From an uncultured Acetatifactor sp. (GTDB taxonomy: Bacteria > Bacillota > Clostridia > Lachnospirales > Lachnospiraceae), in the NCBI GenBank assembly GCA_949840885.1, contig CATKYJ010000030.1:1-56836 (forward strand): a DNA stretch of 56,836 nucleotides, written 5' to 3'. The notes under the pieces are model-generated. The model saw only the letters and a list, made by a program, of their open reading frames with translations, did no database searches and was not told where the DNA came from. This document shows positions 7,784-14,012 of the stretch, piece by piece. How positions within the stretch are numbered: the stretch's first letter is position 1; the number at the start of each line of letters is the position of its first letter. The translations under genes were made by a program, and so were the position numbers.

Positions 7784-9046
7784 ATGAACGAAGACTTATT
7801 GAAATATGCCGTTGAAAATGGTATGATTGATTTGTCATATGTACAAGAACAAGTAGAAATGAACAGAAGAAAGCTTTTGTTAAACAAGCATCCCTATTCT
7901 ATTTGGAAAGGCAATGATGGTAAATGGTATACTTATTTACCAAATGTAGAGAAAGGAAGAATATTAAAAAAACGTACAAGCGAAAAGGCTATCGAAGACT
8001 TGGTTGTAGAATTTTATTCAATGCAATCCGTAAGTGAATCAAAAATTCACAAAAAGAATGAAATAGCGGAGAATCGTTTTGATTTGAATTTTGAAGCATG
8101 GAAAAATAAACAGATTGCATATGGAGTATCTAATAATACTGTATCAAGGTATGAATACGATTACAAGCGTTTTTTCAGTGGGACTGAGTTCGAAAAGATG
8201 AATATACAGGATATGACAGAGGAAGACATAACTATCTTTATCATTTCCAAGATAAAGGAACTCAATTTGAAAGAAAAAGCAGGAAAAACCTTATGGGGTT
8301 ATATTTCCGGAGTGTTCCGGAGTGCAAGAATAAACAAAAGAATCCCAGATGATCCATGCCAATATGTTGATACAAGAGCATTTTTCAAATTTTACAACAA
8401 GGATTCAAGACCGATTGATAGTCGAGTTTTAAGCAACGATGAGATTGACATGATTATGAGAAGGGTCAGGGAAGACCATGAAGAGAAACCATGGTACATG
8501 CCATCATATGCTGTTGAGCTTTCTGCATATACTGGTATGAGGGCAGGAGAACTGGCTGGACTGGAATGGAAGAATGTCTTTATGGATGAAAGATATATCA
8601 CTATTTCTAAGTCTGAAAAATATGATCGGCTTACAAAGGAATACTATATGTCATCCACAAAAACAGGAAAATCTAGGAGGTTCCCCATCTCTGGCGAAAT
8701 AATGGATCTGCTTCATAGGATTAAGGAAGTACAGAATGAATATGGCTCATATAAGGACTTCATATTCTCAACAGCAGATGGCCAAGTTCATGGCAAAACT
8801 ATATCAGACTGCATGAGGAACAAATGTATCCAGATTGGGATGGAACAGACAAAGGGCATTCACGCGATTAGGAGAACTGTCAACAGTAGGATGAGATGTG
8901 CAGGAGTATCATCTACAGTAGCGGCTTCGCTACTTGGGCATACGGAAGAAGTGAACAATTCAAACTATACCTATGATATCACAGGTATGGAGTACAAGAT
9001 GGAAGTTGTCGAAAAAATAAATAAAGAGATGACGATAAAAAAATGA
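7784..9046 (+). CDS. int: tyrosine-type site-specific integrase
   Basis: Protein of 420 aa. The N-terminal arm-binding segment has HPYSIWKGNDGKWYTYLPN, a core-binding SAM-like domain follows near residues 95-190, and the catalytic domain shows YTGMRAGELAGLEW (Arg), HAIRRTVNSRM (His-x-x-Arg), LLGHTEEVNNSNYTYD (His and the nucleophile Tyr). It catalyses recombination between the phage and a tRNA gene. The open frame continues upstream of the ATG to a CTG at 7736, and a tiny GTG ORF (7744-7815) with a better ribosome site overlaps its start, so the true N-terminus may be a little longer. Only 75 bp separate its stop from the attachment core. Confidence 0.95.
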   Translation: MNEDLLKYAVENGMIDLSYVQEQVEMNRRKLLLNKHPYSIWKGNDGKWYTYLPNVEKGRILKKRTSEKAIEDLVVEFYSMQSVSESKIHKKNEIAENRFDLNFEAWKNKQIAYGVSNNTVSRYEYDYKRFFSGTEFEKMNIQDMTEEDITIFIISKIKELNLKEKAGKTLWGYISGVFRSARINKRIPDDPCQYVDTRAFFKFYNKDSRPIDSRVLSNDEIDMIMRRVREDHEEKPWYMPSYAVELSAYTGMRAGELAGLEWKNVFMDERYITISKSEKYDRLTKEYYMSSTKTGKSRRFPISGEIMDLLHRIKEVQNEYGSYKDFIFSTADGQVHGKTISDCMRNKCIQIGMEQTKGIHAIRRTVNSRMRCAGVSSTVAASLLGHTEEVNNSNYTYDITGMEYKMEVVEKINKEMTIKK

Positions 9047-9077
9047 TTACCTTTTTGATTACCTTTCAATTTGAAAG
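9045..9077. repeat. direct repeat and palindrome beside the attachment site
   Basis: GATTACCTTT occurs at 9045-9054 and again at 9057-9066, and CTTTCAA-T-TTGAAAG (9063-9077) is a perfect palindrome. Short direct repeats and palindromes between int and the core are the usual places for integrase arm sites or excisionase binding. This is an inference from position and symmetry. Confidence 0.5.
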
Positions 9078-9121
9078 TCATGAAACGTTGATTTTACTGG
9101 CTTCCAAGAGTTCACGAAACA

Positions 9122-9142
9122 GTTCAAGTCCCGCTGCCGGCA
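9122..9142 (+). other. attachment-site core: leftover tRNA 3' end
   Basis: The bases GTTCAAGTCCCGC (9122-9134) read as T-loop plus the 3' T-stem strand, followed by TGCCGGC-A as acceptor 3' strand and discriminator. The 5' T-stem partner (expected GCGG) is absent; the bases before it are phage sequence (CACGAAACA). So the tRNA was cut by integration within the T arm, and a complete copy should stand at the other end of the element. TTCAAGTC with discriminator A suggests tRNA-Leu, not proven. Confidence 0.8.
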
Positions 9143-9147
9143 GTAGG

Positions 9148-9194
9148 AAAAATCGCTGAGAAACCAGTAATACTAGGGATCGAGCGATTTTTTT
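9148..9194 (+). terminator. rho-independent terminator after the tRNA remnant
   Basis: AAAAATCGCT (9148-9157) pairs with AGCGATTTTT (9183-9192) and is followed by T residues. It is most simply the original terminator of the disrupted tRNA gene, on the host side of the junction. Confidence 0.75.
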
Positions 9195-9197
9195 GTT

Positions 9198-9221
9198 TTC
9201 TGTTTATCGGATAAAACAGAA
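9198..9221 (+). other. hairpin upstream of 9263 gene
   Basis: TTCTGTTTAT (9198-9207) and ATAAAACAGAA (9211-9221) form a 10-bp stem with a CGG loop and one bulged A. It is 40 bases before the start of the next gene and could be an operator or part of the leader. Confidence 0.4.
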
Positions 9222-9262
9222 AGGATTCAGTGTCAAAACGTATCTAAAGGCAGGTAAATATT

Positions 9263-9526
9263 ATGGATGAAGTAAAGATGCTGGTTTCCTGTGTAGTGGA
9301 GAAAGAGGGACGGAAAATCGTCAGGATTTCTTTTCTGCGGGGAATGGAAAAGGGGCATTCCACGGACTATGCGGAGGGCATTCTGCCGGATGGAATCATA
9401 GTGAAGTCTGATGGCTTCTCCGAGGAGGAAGTCCGAAAGCTGGAGGCCTATATAAGAGCGAACAGACAGGAAATCCTTAAGCAGGCCAAAGAAATCAATC
9501 CGCTGCGGAACTGGATGAACGGCTGA
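9263..9526 (+). CDS. conserved hypothetical protein
   Basis: Protein of 87 aa that I do not recognise. It looks like a small alpha/beta protein: VKMLVSCVVEKEGRKIVRISF as two strands, a loop (HSTDYAEGILPDGIIVKSD) and a helix (SEEEVRKLEAYIRAN). Codon use and GC content match the host, so it is the first host gene after the element. AAAGGCAGG lies 10 bases before the ATG. No membrane segment or catalytic motif is visible. Confidence 0.65.
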   Translation: MDEVKMLVSCVVEKEGRKIVRISFLRGMEKGHSTDYAEGILPDGIIVKSDGFSEEEVRKLEAYIRANRQEILKQAKEINPLRNWMNG

Positions 9527-9560
9527 CAGAAATATGGCTGGCTAAAAATGGAAGTCCCTC

Positions 9561-9589
9561 TTGACTTTTATGCTTTAAACCTCTAAAAT
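9561..9589 (+). promoter_or_regulatory. sigma-A type promoter for the aldolase gene
   Basis: TTGACT (9561-9566), 17-base spacer, TAAAAT (9584-9589). It stands about 120 bases before the ATG at 9709; the intervening leader holds no gene I can support. Confidence 0.6.
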
Positions 9590-9708
9590 CATAAAGAGCA
9601 AACGGACCAAAGCGCTGATAGCAAAATCGGCGCATCCTTGTGGAAAACAGCAAACGGATAGCGTACAGACAGCGCTTCCGGAGAAAAGGGAAAAGGGAGC
9701 AGAGTATC

Positions 9709-10680
9709 ATGAAAGAGATATCAAATCTAATCGCATACCGCCCGGATGTCAAGGTGGTGGACGCCACGCTGCGGGACGGCGGGCTGGTAAATAATTTCTA
9801 TTTTACCGATGAGTTCGTCAAGGCGCTGTATCTTGCCAACTTGCGCGCCGGCGTGGACTATATGGAGTTTGGCTACAAGGCCTCCACGGAGATGTTTGAT
9901 GAGGACAAGTTCGGCAAGTGGAAATTCAGCAGGGACGAAGACATCCGAAAGATCGTGGGGGAGAACGCCACGGACTTGAAGATTTCGGTGATGGCGGACG
10001 TGGGCAGATGCGAGAAATCGGACATCATTGATCGGGAGGACAGCCCCATCGACATGATTCGCGTGGCTACCTATGTGAATACCATCCCGGGGGCGGTGGA
10101 TCTGATCGAGGATGCCAAGCGCAAAGGCTATGAGGTCTGCTGCAATATCATGGCCATCTCCCACTCCCTGGAGGGAGAGCTGCGGGCCGCCCTGGAGATT
10201 CTGGGGCAGTCGCCGGTGGATGTGCTCTACATTGTGGACAGCTACGGCGCCATGTATCCGGAGCAGATAGCGCGCTTTGCGGACATGTACCTGGAAGTGG
10301 CTGCCAAATACGGCAAAAAGGTGGGGATCCACGCCCACAACAATCAGCAGCTGGCATTCGCCAACACCATAGAGGCAGTGGGGGACGGCGTGGACTGGTT
10401 AGACGCCACTTACGCCTCCATGGGAAGAGGGGCCGGGAACTGCGCCATGGAACTGCTGTTAGGGTTCCTGCGCAATCCCAAATACAATATCTACCCTGCC
10501 ATCCAGTTCGTGGATAAATACATGATGCAGCTAAGGGAAGAGGGCGTGGTCTGGGGATACGACCTGCAGTACCTGATGACAGGGCTTCTGAACCAGCATC
10601 CCAGGGCTGCTATCCAGTTCACTAAGGAGAAACGGACGGACTATACGGAATTCTACAGGGAGATGGTGTCCCAGGAGTAA
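9709..10680 (+). CDS. DRE-TIM metallolyase-superfamily aldolase, 4-hydroxy-2-oxovalerate aldolase-like
   Basis: Protein of 323 aa. VVDATLRDGGL is the signature metal- and substrate-binding start of the DRE-TIM (HMG-CoA lyase/aldolase) superfamily, and KVGIHAHNNQQLAFANT carries the two metal-binding histidines. The barrel ends with DATYASMGRGAGNCAMELLL, typical of 4-hydroxy-2-oxovalerate aldolase-like members. It does not have a partner acetaldehyde dehydrogenase beside it, so the physiological aldol substrate is unknown. ATG 9709 was chosen because GGGAGCAGAG lies before it and the upstream extension is basic and non-conserved. Confidence 0.8.
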   Translation: MKEISNLIAYRPDVKVVDATLRDGGLVNNFYFTDEFVKALYLANLRAGVDYMEFGYKASTEMFDEDKFGKWKFSRDEDIRKIVGENATDLKISVMADVGRCEKSDIIDREDSPIDMIRVATYVNTIPGAVDLIEDAKRKGYEVCCNIMAISHSLEGELRAALEILGQSPVDVLYIVDSYGAMYPEQIARFADMYLEVAAKYGKKVGIHAHNNQQLAFANTIEAVGDGVDWLDATYASMGRGAGNCAMELLLGFLRNPKYNIYPAIQFVDKYMMQLREEGVVWGYDLQYLMTGLLNQHPRAAIQFTKEKRTDYTEFYREMVSQE

Positions 10681-10807
10681 GGTGAGGGCGCTGCAGCAAA
10701 TATATTTGACAGTGTTGCTGAAAACGAAAGAGAAGCCCCGCCTGGCATAAAACCCGAGAGGCTGTGGCAGACGGACAGAAAGCAGATATTTGAAACGGAG
10801 GCAATAG

Positions 10808-12145
10808 ATGGGCGAAAGAGTATATATAAAGGATATAGCCGAAAAGATCGGCTCGGAGGTAAAGATTCAGGGGTTTGCGGAAAATGTCCGCAATAGCAAG
10901 ACCATGATGTTCATTGTCCTGAAAGACATCACAGGAAAGGTACAGATTACCCTGGAGAAAGAAAAGGCGCCCGAACTGGCGCAGCAACTGGAAGCGGTCA
11001 CCAACGATTCCGTCCTTACCGTAATCGGCCAGGTGGCGGAGAATGAATACGTAAAGCTGGGCGGAATCGAAATCATCCCCAGCGAGGTCCGCATAGAGAG
11101 CATCGCGGAAGCCCTGCCCATTGCCAGAAAGGAAATCCCGGCCACCAAGAAGAAAAAAGCCGTTGAGCGCTCCAGCATAGACCAGCGCATCGACTACCGC
11201 TGGATCGACCTGCGGACTGACGAGAACCAGCTGATGTTCCAGGTGCAGACGACCTTGGTGAATGCCATGCGGCAGTATCTGTTAAAAGAGAACTTCATCG
11301 AAATCCACACCCCCAAGCTGATTGGAGCGGCCAGCGAGAGCGGGGCGGACGTGTTCCAGGTGGAATATTTCGACAGAAAGGCCTATCTGGCCCAGAGCCC
11401 CCAGTTCTACAAGCAGATGGCCATGGCCAGCGGCTTCGAGCGCATTTTTGAGATAGGGCCGGTATTCCGGGCGGAGAAGTCCTTTACCAGCAAGCACACT
11501 ACGGAATTCACGGGCTTCGACCTGGAGTTCAGCTATATCGATTCTTTCCGCGATGTGATGAAAATGGAAGAAAACCTCCTGCGGGCAGGGTTAGAGGCCG
11601 TCCAGGAAAAACACGGGGAGCAGATAAAGGAGCTGTTTGGCATGGAGGTCATCGTGCCTGACACACCTTTCCCCATGGTCACCTTAAAGGAGCTGTACGA
11701 GGGGCTGGAGCGGGACTTCGGGTATACGGTGGAGGAATCCGAGAAAGGCGACCTCACCACAGACGCGGAGCGTCTCAGCTTCGAGTGGGTGAAAAAACAT
11801 TACGGCCATGAATTCCTGTTCGTGACGGATTACAGCGCGGAAAAGAGGGCATTTTACCACATGCGGGATGAGAATGGAGTGCCTTTCGGGTACGACCTGA
11901 TCTGGCGGGGCGTGGAGATCACCACGGGAGCCCAGAGAGAGCACCGCTATGAAGTACTGAAACGGCAGGCAGAGGAAAAAGGCCTGGCGGAGGACGTGAA
12001 GTTCTATCTGGAATTCTTCCGGTACGGCTGCCCTCCACACGGAGGCTTTGGAATCGGCATAGACAGGCTGACCATGCTGCTTATGGGCCTGACCATAAAG
12101 GATGCCATGTTCCTCTTCCGTGGGCCCAACCGCTTGACTCCGTAG
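10808..12145 (+). CDS. aspS: archaeal-type aspartyl-tRNA synthetase (likely aspartate--tRNA(Asn) ligase)
   Basis: Class II synthetase of 445 aa, about the length of the archaeal/eukaryotic AspRS type and far shorter than the roughly 590-aa bacterial type with its GAD insertion. An N-terminal OB-fold anticodon domain (VKIQGFAENV...KVQITLE) is followed by motif 1 (ENFIEIHTPKL), motif 2 (FRAEKSFTSKHTTEF) and motif 3 (GFGIGIDRLTML). The archaeal traits are YLAQSPQFYKQ and the ending GPNRLTP. Such enzymes in bacteria are often non-discriminating and make Asp-tRNA(Asn) for GatCAB; that role is inferred. It stands alone with a 127-base leader. Confidence 0.9.
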   Translation: MGERVYIKDIAEKIGSEVKIQGFAENVRNSKTMMFIVLKDITGKVQITLEKEKAPELAQQLEAVTNDSVLTVIGQVAENEYVKLGGIEIIPSEVRIESIAEALPIARKEIPATKKKKAVERSSIDQRIDYRWIDLRTDENQLMFQVQTTLVNAMRQYLLKENFIEIHTPKLIGAASESGADVFQVEYFDRKAYLAQSPQFYKQMAMASGFERIFEIGPVFRAEKSFTSKHTTEFTGFDLEFSYIDSFRDVMKMEENLLRAGLEAVQEKHGEQIKELFGMEVIVPDTPFPMVTLKELYEGLERDFGYTVEESEKGDLTTDAERLSFEWVKKHYGHEFLFVTDYSAEKRAFYHMRDENGVPFGYDLIWRGVEITTGAQREHRYEVLKRQAEEKGLAEDVKFYLEFFRYGCPPHGGFGIGIDRLTMLLMGLTIKDAMFLFRGPNRLTP

Positions 12146-12220
12146 CAGCTATTATTTTGCGAATAAATCGACGTGTGTTCCGGTTCGGGATGCCGCCAAG
12201 ATCAGCTTGTCAAAGGCGGG

Positions 12221-12249
12221 TTGAATTTCCGGTCTGAAATGTGTATACT
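12221..12249 (+). promoter_or_regulatory. sigma-A type promoter for metY
   Basis: TTGAAT (12221-12226), 17-base spacer, TATACT (12244-12249), 68 bases before the metY start. AGGAGGAG precedes the ATG. Confidence 0.75.
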
Positions 12250-12316
12250 GAAAGACATATTTTACCAACTATATCTTAAGATAGAAAAATCGTGAAAACT
12301 GTAGGAGGAGACCAAC

Positions 12317-13588
12317 ATGAAAATCGACAGCATATGTGTACAGGGCGGCTATACGCCGGGAAACGGGGAGCCGCGCCAGATTCCTATCGTCCAGAGCACT
12401 ACTTTTAAATACGATACCAGCGAGGAGATGGGGAAACTTTTCGACCTGGAAGCCAGCGGCTATTTCTATACCAGACTCCAGAATCCTACCAACGACTATG
12501 TGGCGGCGAAAATCGCCCAGCTGGAGGGCGGCACCGCGGGAATGCTGACAAGCAGCGGACAGGCCGCTAATTTCTATGCGCTTTTCAATATCTGCAGCTG
12601 CGGCGACCACATCGTCTCCTCCAGCACCATCTATGGCGGCACTTTCAATCTGATCTCTGTCACTATGAAGAAGATGGGCATAGACGTGACCTTTGTGAGC
12701 CCGGATGCTACGGAGGAGGAATTGAATGCGGCTTTTCAGGACAATACTAAGGCTGTGTTCGGTGAGACCATCGCCAATCCTGCCCTCACCGTGCTGGACA
12801 TCGAGAAGTTCGCCGGCTGCGCCCATGCCCACGGTGTTCCCCTGATCATCGACAATACCTTTGCCACCCCTGTCAACTGCCGTCCTTTTGAGTGGGGCGC
12901 GGACATCGTGACCCATTCCACCACCAAGTACATGGACGGACATGGCGCGGCGGTGGGCGGAGCCATTGTGGACAGCGGCAGATTCGACTGGATGGCTCAC
13001 GCGGACAAATATCCCGGGCTGTGCACCCCGGACGACAGCTACCACGGCATCACTTACGCGGAGAAATTCGGAAAAGAGGGCGCTTTCATTACCAAGTGCA
13101 CCGCTCAGCTGATGCGGGACTTCGGCTCCATCCAGAGCCCCCAGAATGCCTTTATCCTGAATCTGGGTCTGGAGAGCCTCCATGTGCGCATGCAGCGCCA
13201 CTGTGAGAACGGCCTGGCGGTGGCTGAATTCCTCTCTAAGCATCCTGCGGTGGCCTATGTGAATTACTGCGGTCTGCCGGGGGATAAATATTATCCTTTA
13301 GCGCAGAAATATCTGCCGAAAGGCAGCTGCGGCGTAGTCTCCTTTGGCTTAAAGGGCGGCAGGGAAGCGGCCAGCAGCTTTATGAAGAACCTGAAGATCG
13401 CTGCCATTGAGACCCATGTGGCGGATGCCCGCACTTGCTGTCTGAATCCGGCCTCCAGCACCCATCGGCAGATGACGGACGAGCAGCTGAAAGAAGCGGG
13501 CGTGCCTGCGGAGCTGATCCGCATCAGCTGTGGAATTGAAGACAAAGAAGACTTGATTGCGGATATTGCCCAGGCGTTGGAGGCCTGA
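12317..13588 (+). CDS. metY: O-acetylhomoserine sulfhydrylase / PLP Cys-Met metabolism enzyme
   Basis: PLP enzyme of 423 aa that makes homocysteine from O-acetylhomoserine and sulfide. The fold-type I pattern is complete: YTRLQNPTNDYV, SSGQAAN, ETIANPALTVLD, IIDNTFATP and the Schiff-base lysine in HSTTKYMDGHG. The length of about 425 aa and the GLESLHVRMQRHCENG segment fit the O-acetylhomoserine branch better than the 380-aa cystathionine enzymes. It has its own promoter and no methionine gene next to it, so direct sulfhydrylation is the expected use. Confidence 0.9.
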   Translation: MKIDSICVQGGYTPGNGEPRQIPIVQSTTFKYDTSEEMGKLFDLEASGYFYTRLQNPTNDYVAAKIAQLEGGTAGMLTSSGQAANFYALFNICSCGDHIVSSSTIYGGTFNLISVTMKKMGIDVTFVSPDATEEELNAAFQDNTKAVFGETIANPALTVLDIEKFAGCAHAHGVPLIIDNTFATPVNCRPFEWGADIVTHSTTKYMDGHGAAVGGAIVDSGRFDWMAHADKYPGLCTPDDSYHGITYAEKFGKEGAFITKCTAQLMRDFGSIQSPQNAFILNLGLESLHVRMQRHCENGLAVAEFLSKHPAVAYVNYCGLPGDKYYPLAQKYLPKGSCGVVSFGLKGGREAASSFMKNLKIAAIETHVADARTCCLNPASSTHRQMTDEQLKEAGVPAELIRISCGIEDKEDLIADIAQALEA

Positions 13589-13632
13589 ACGAAACAGCAG
13601 GAACCGGGAATAGGGACTGGGAGGTGAAATGA

Positions 13633-13980
13633 TTGGCATTGCTGGAGAGGGAAGAGAAAATAGAGTGCAGGGAGTTCGAGCGGCTGATTCCGGGATTCCT
13701 GAAGCGGAAGCTGGACTACCCCACGCTGAAGCGCTTCTACGAACACCGGGAGTCCTGTGAGGAATGCAAGGAGGAACTTGCTATCCAGTTTCTGGTGGCC
13801 GAGGGCATGCAGCGCTTAGAGGACGGCAATGCCTTTGACCTGCAGTCCGAACTGGGGCAGCGCCTGGAGGAGACCAGAAAGAAGATCAGTGCAAATTCCG
13901 CTTTCCTGTACTTTGGCTCTGCGGTGGAAATTGTGGCGGCATGTCTGCTTGTGGGGACTTTTGTCTGGATTTTGCTGTAG
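13633..13980 (+). CDS. zf-HC2-like anti-sigma-type membrane protein
   Basis: Protein of 115 aa starting at TTG 13633, with GGGAGGTGAA placed 8 bases upstream; the nearby ATG at 13630 is out of frame. Its N-terminal half has HRESCEECKEEL, the H-x3-C-x2-C pattern of the anti-sigma zinc finger (zf-HC2), with a preceding RLIPGFLKRKLDYPTLKRF helix. The C-terminus is one membrane helix (EIVAACLLVGTFVWILL) with no real extracellular part. A partner sigma factor is not adjacent: metY is upstream and polA downstream. An anti-sigma role is possible, but it could be a stand-alone adaptor. Confidence 0.65.
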   Translation: MALLEREEKIECREFERLIPGFLKRKLDYPTLKRFYEHRESCEECKEELAIQFLVAEGMQRLEDGNAFDLQSELGQRLEETRKKISANSAFLYFGSAVEIVAACLLVGTFVWILL

Positions 13981-14012
13981 TCTGTGAGATTGATAGAAAA
14001 GGAACGGTGTGT

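Larger units (their letters stand above)
1..9142. mobile_element. right end of an integrated prophage or prophage-like element
   Basis: This block is clearly more AT-rich than everything after about 9200 and its genes are tightly packed on the plus strand, often with 1-13 nt overlaps. Content is phage-like: HNH endonucleases, DUF3310, a dUTPase, an nrdD/nrdG pair, many tiny ORFs and a terminal tyrosine integrase. The integrase ends about 75 bp before a fragment identical in form to a tRNA 3' end (9122-9142), the usual junction of a tRNA-integrated element. The left end and the structural genes are outside the window, so a phage cannot be told from a phage-derived island here. The first 108 bases hold no gene I can support. 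Confidence 0.85.

Noticed and set aside
7744..7815. A 23-codon ORF (GTG start) overlapping the integrase start
   Set aside because: It has a good ribosome site but overlaps int in another frame; more likely a leader or evidence that int starts upstream. Not called as a gene.
9060..9142. A complete tRNA gene
   Set aside because: Only the T-loop and 3' strands are present; no acceptor 5' strand, D arm or anticodon arm can be folded upstream.
12160..12290. A short minus-strand frame ending DLFAK before metY
   Set aside because: It overlaps the metY promoter, has no ribosome site and could be chance or a degraded remnant.
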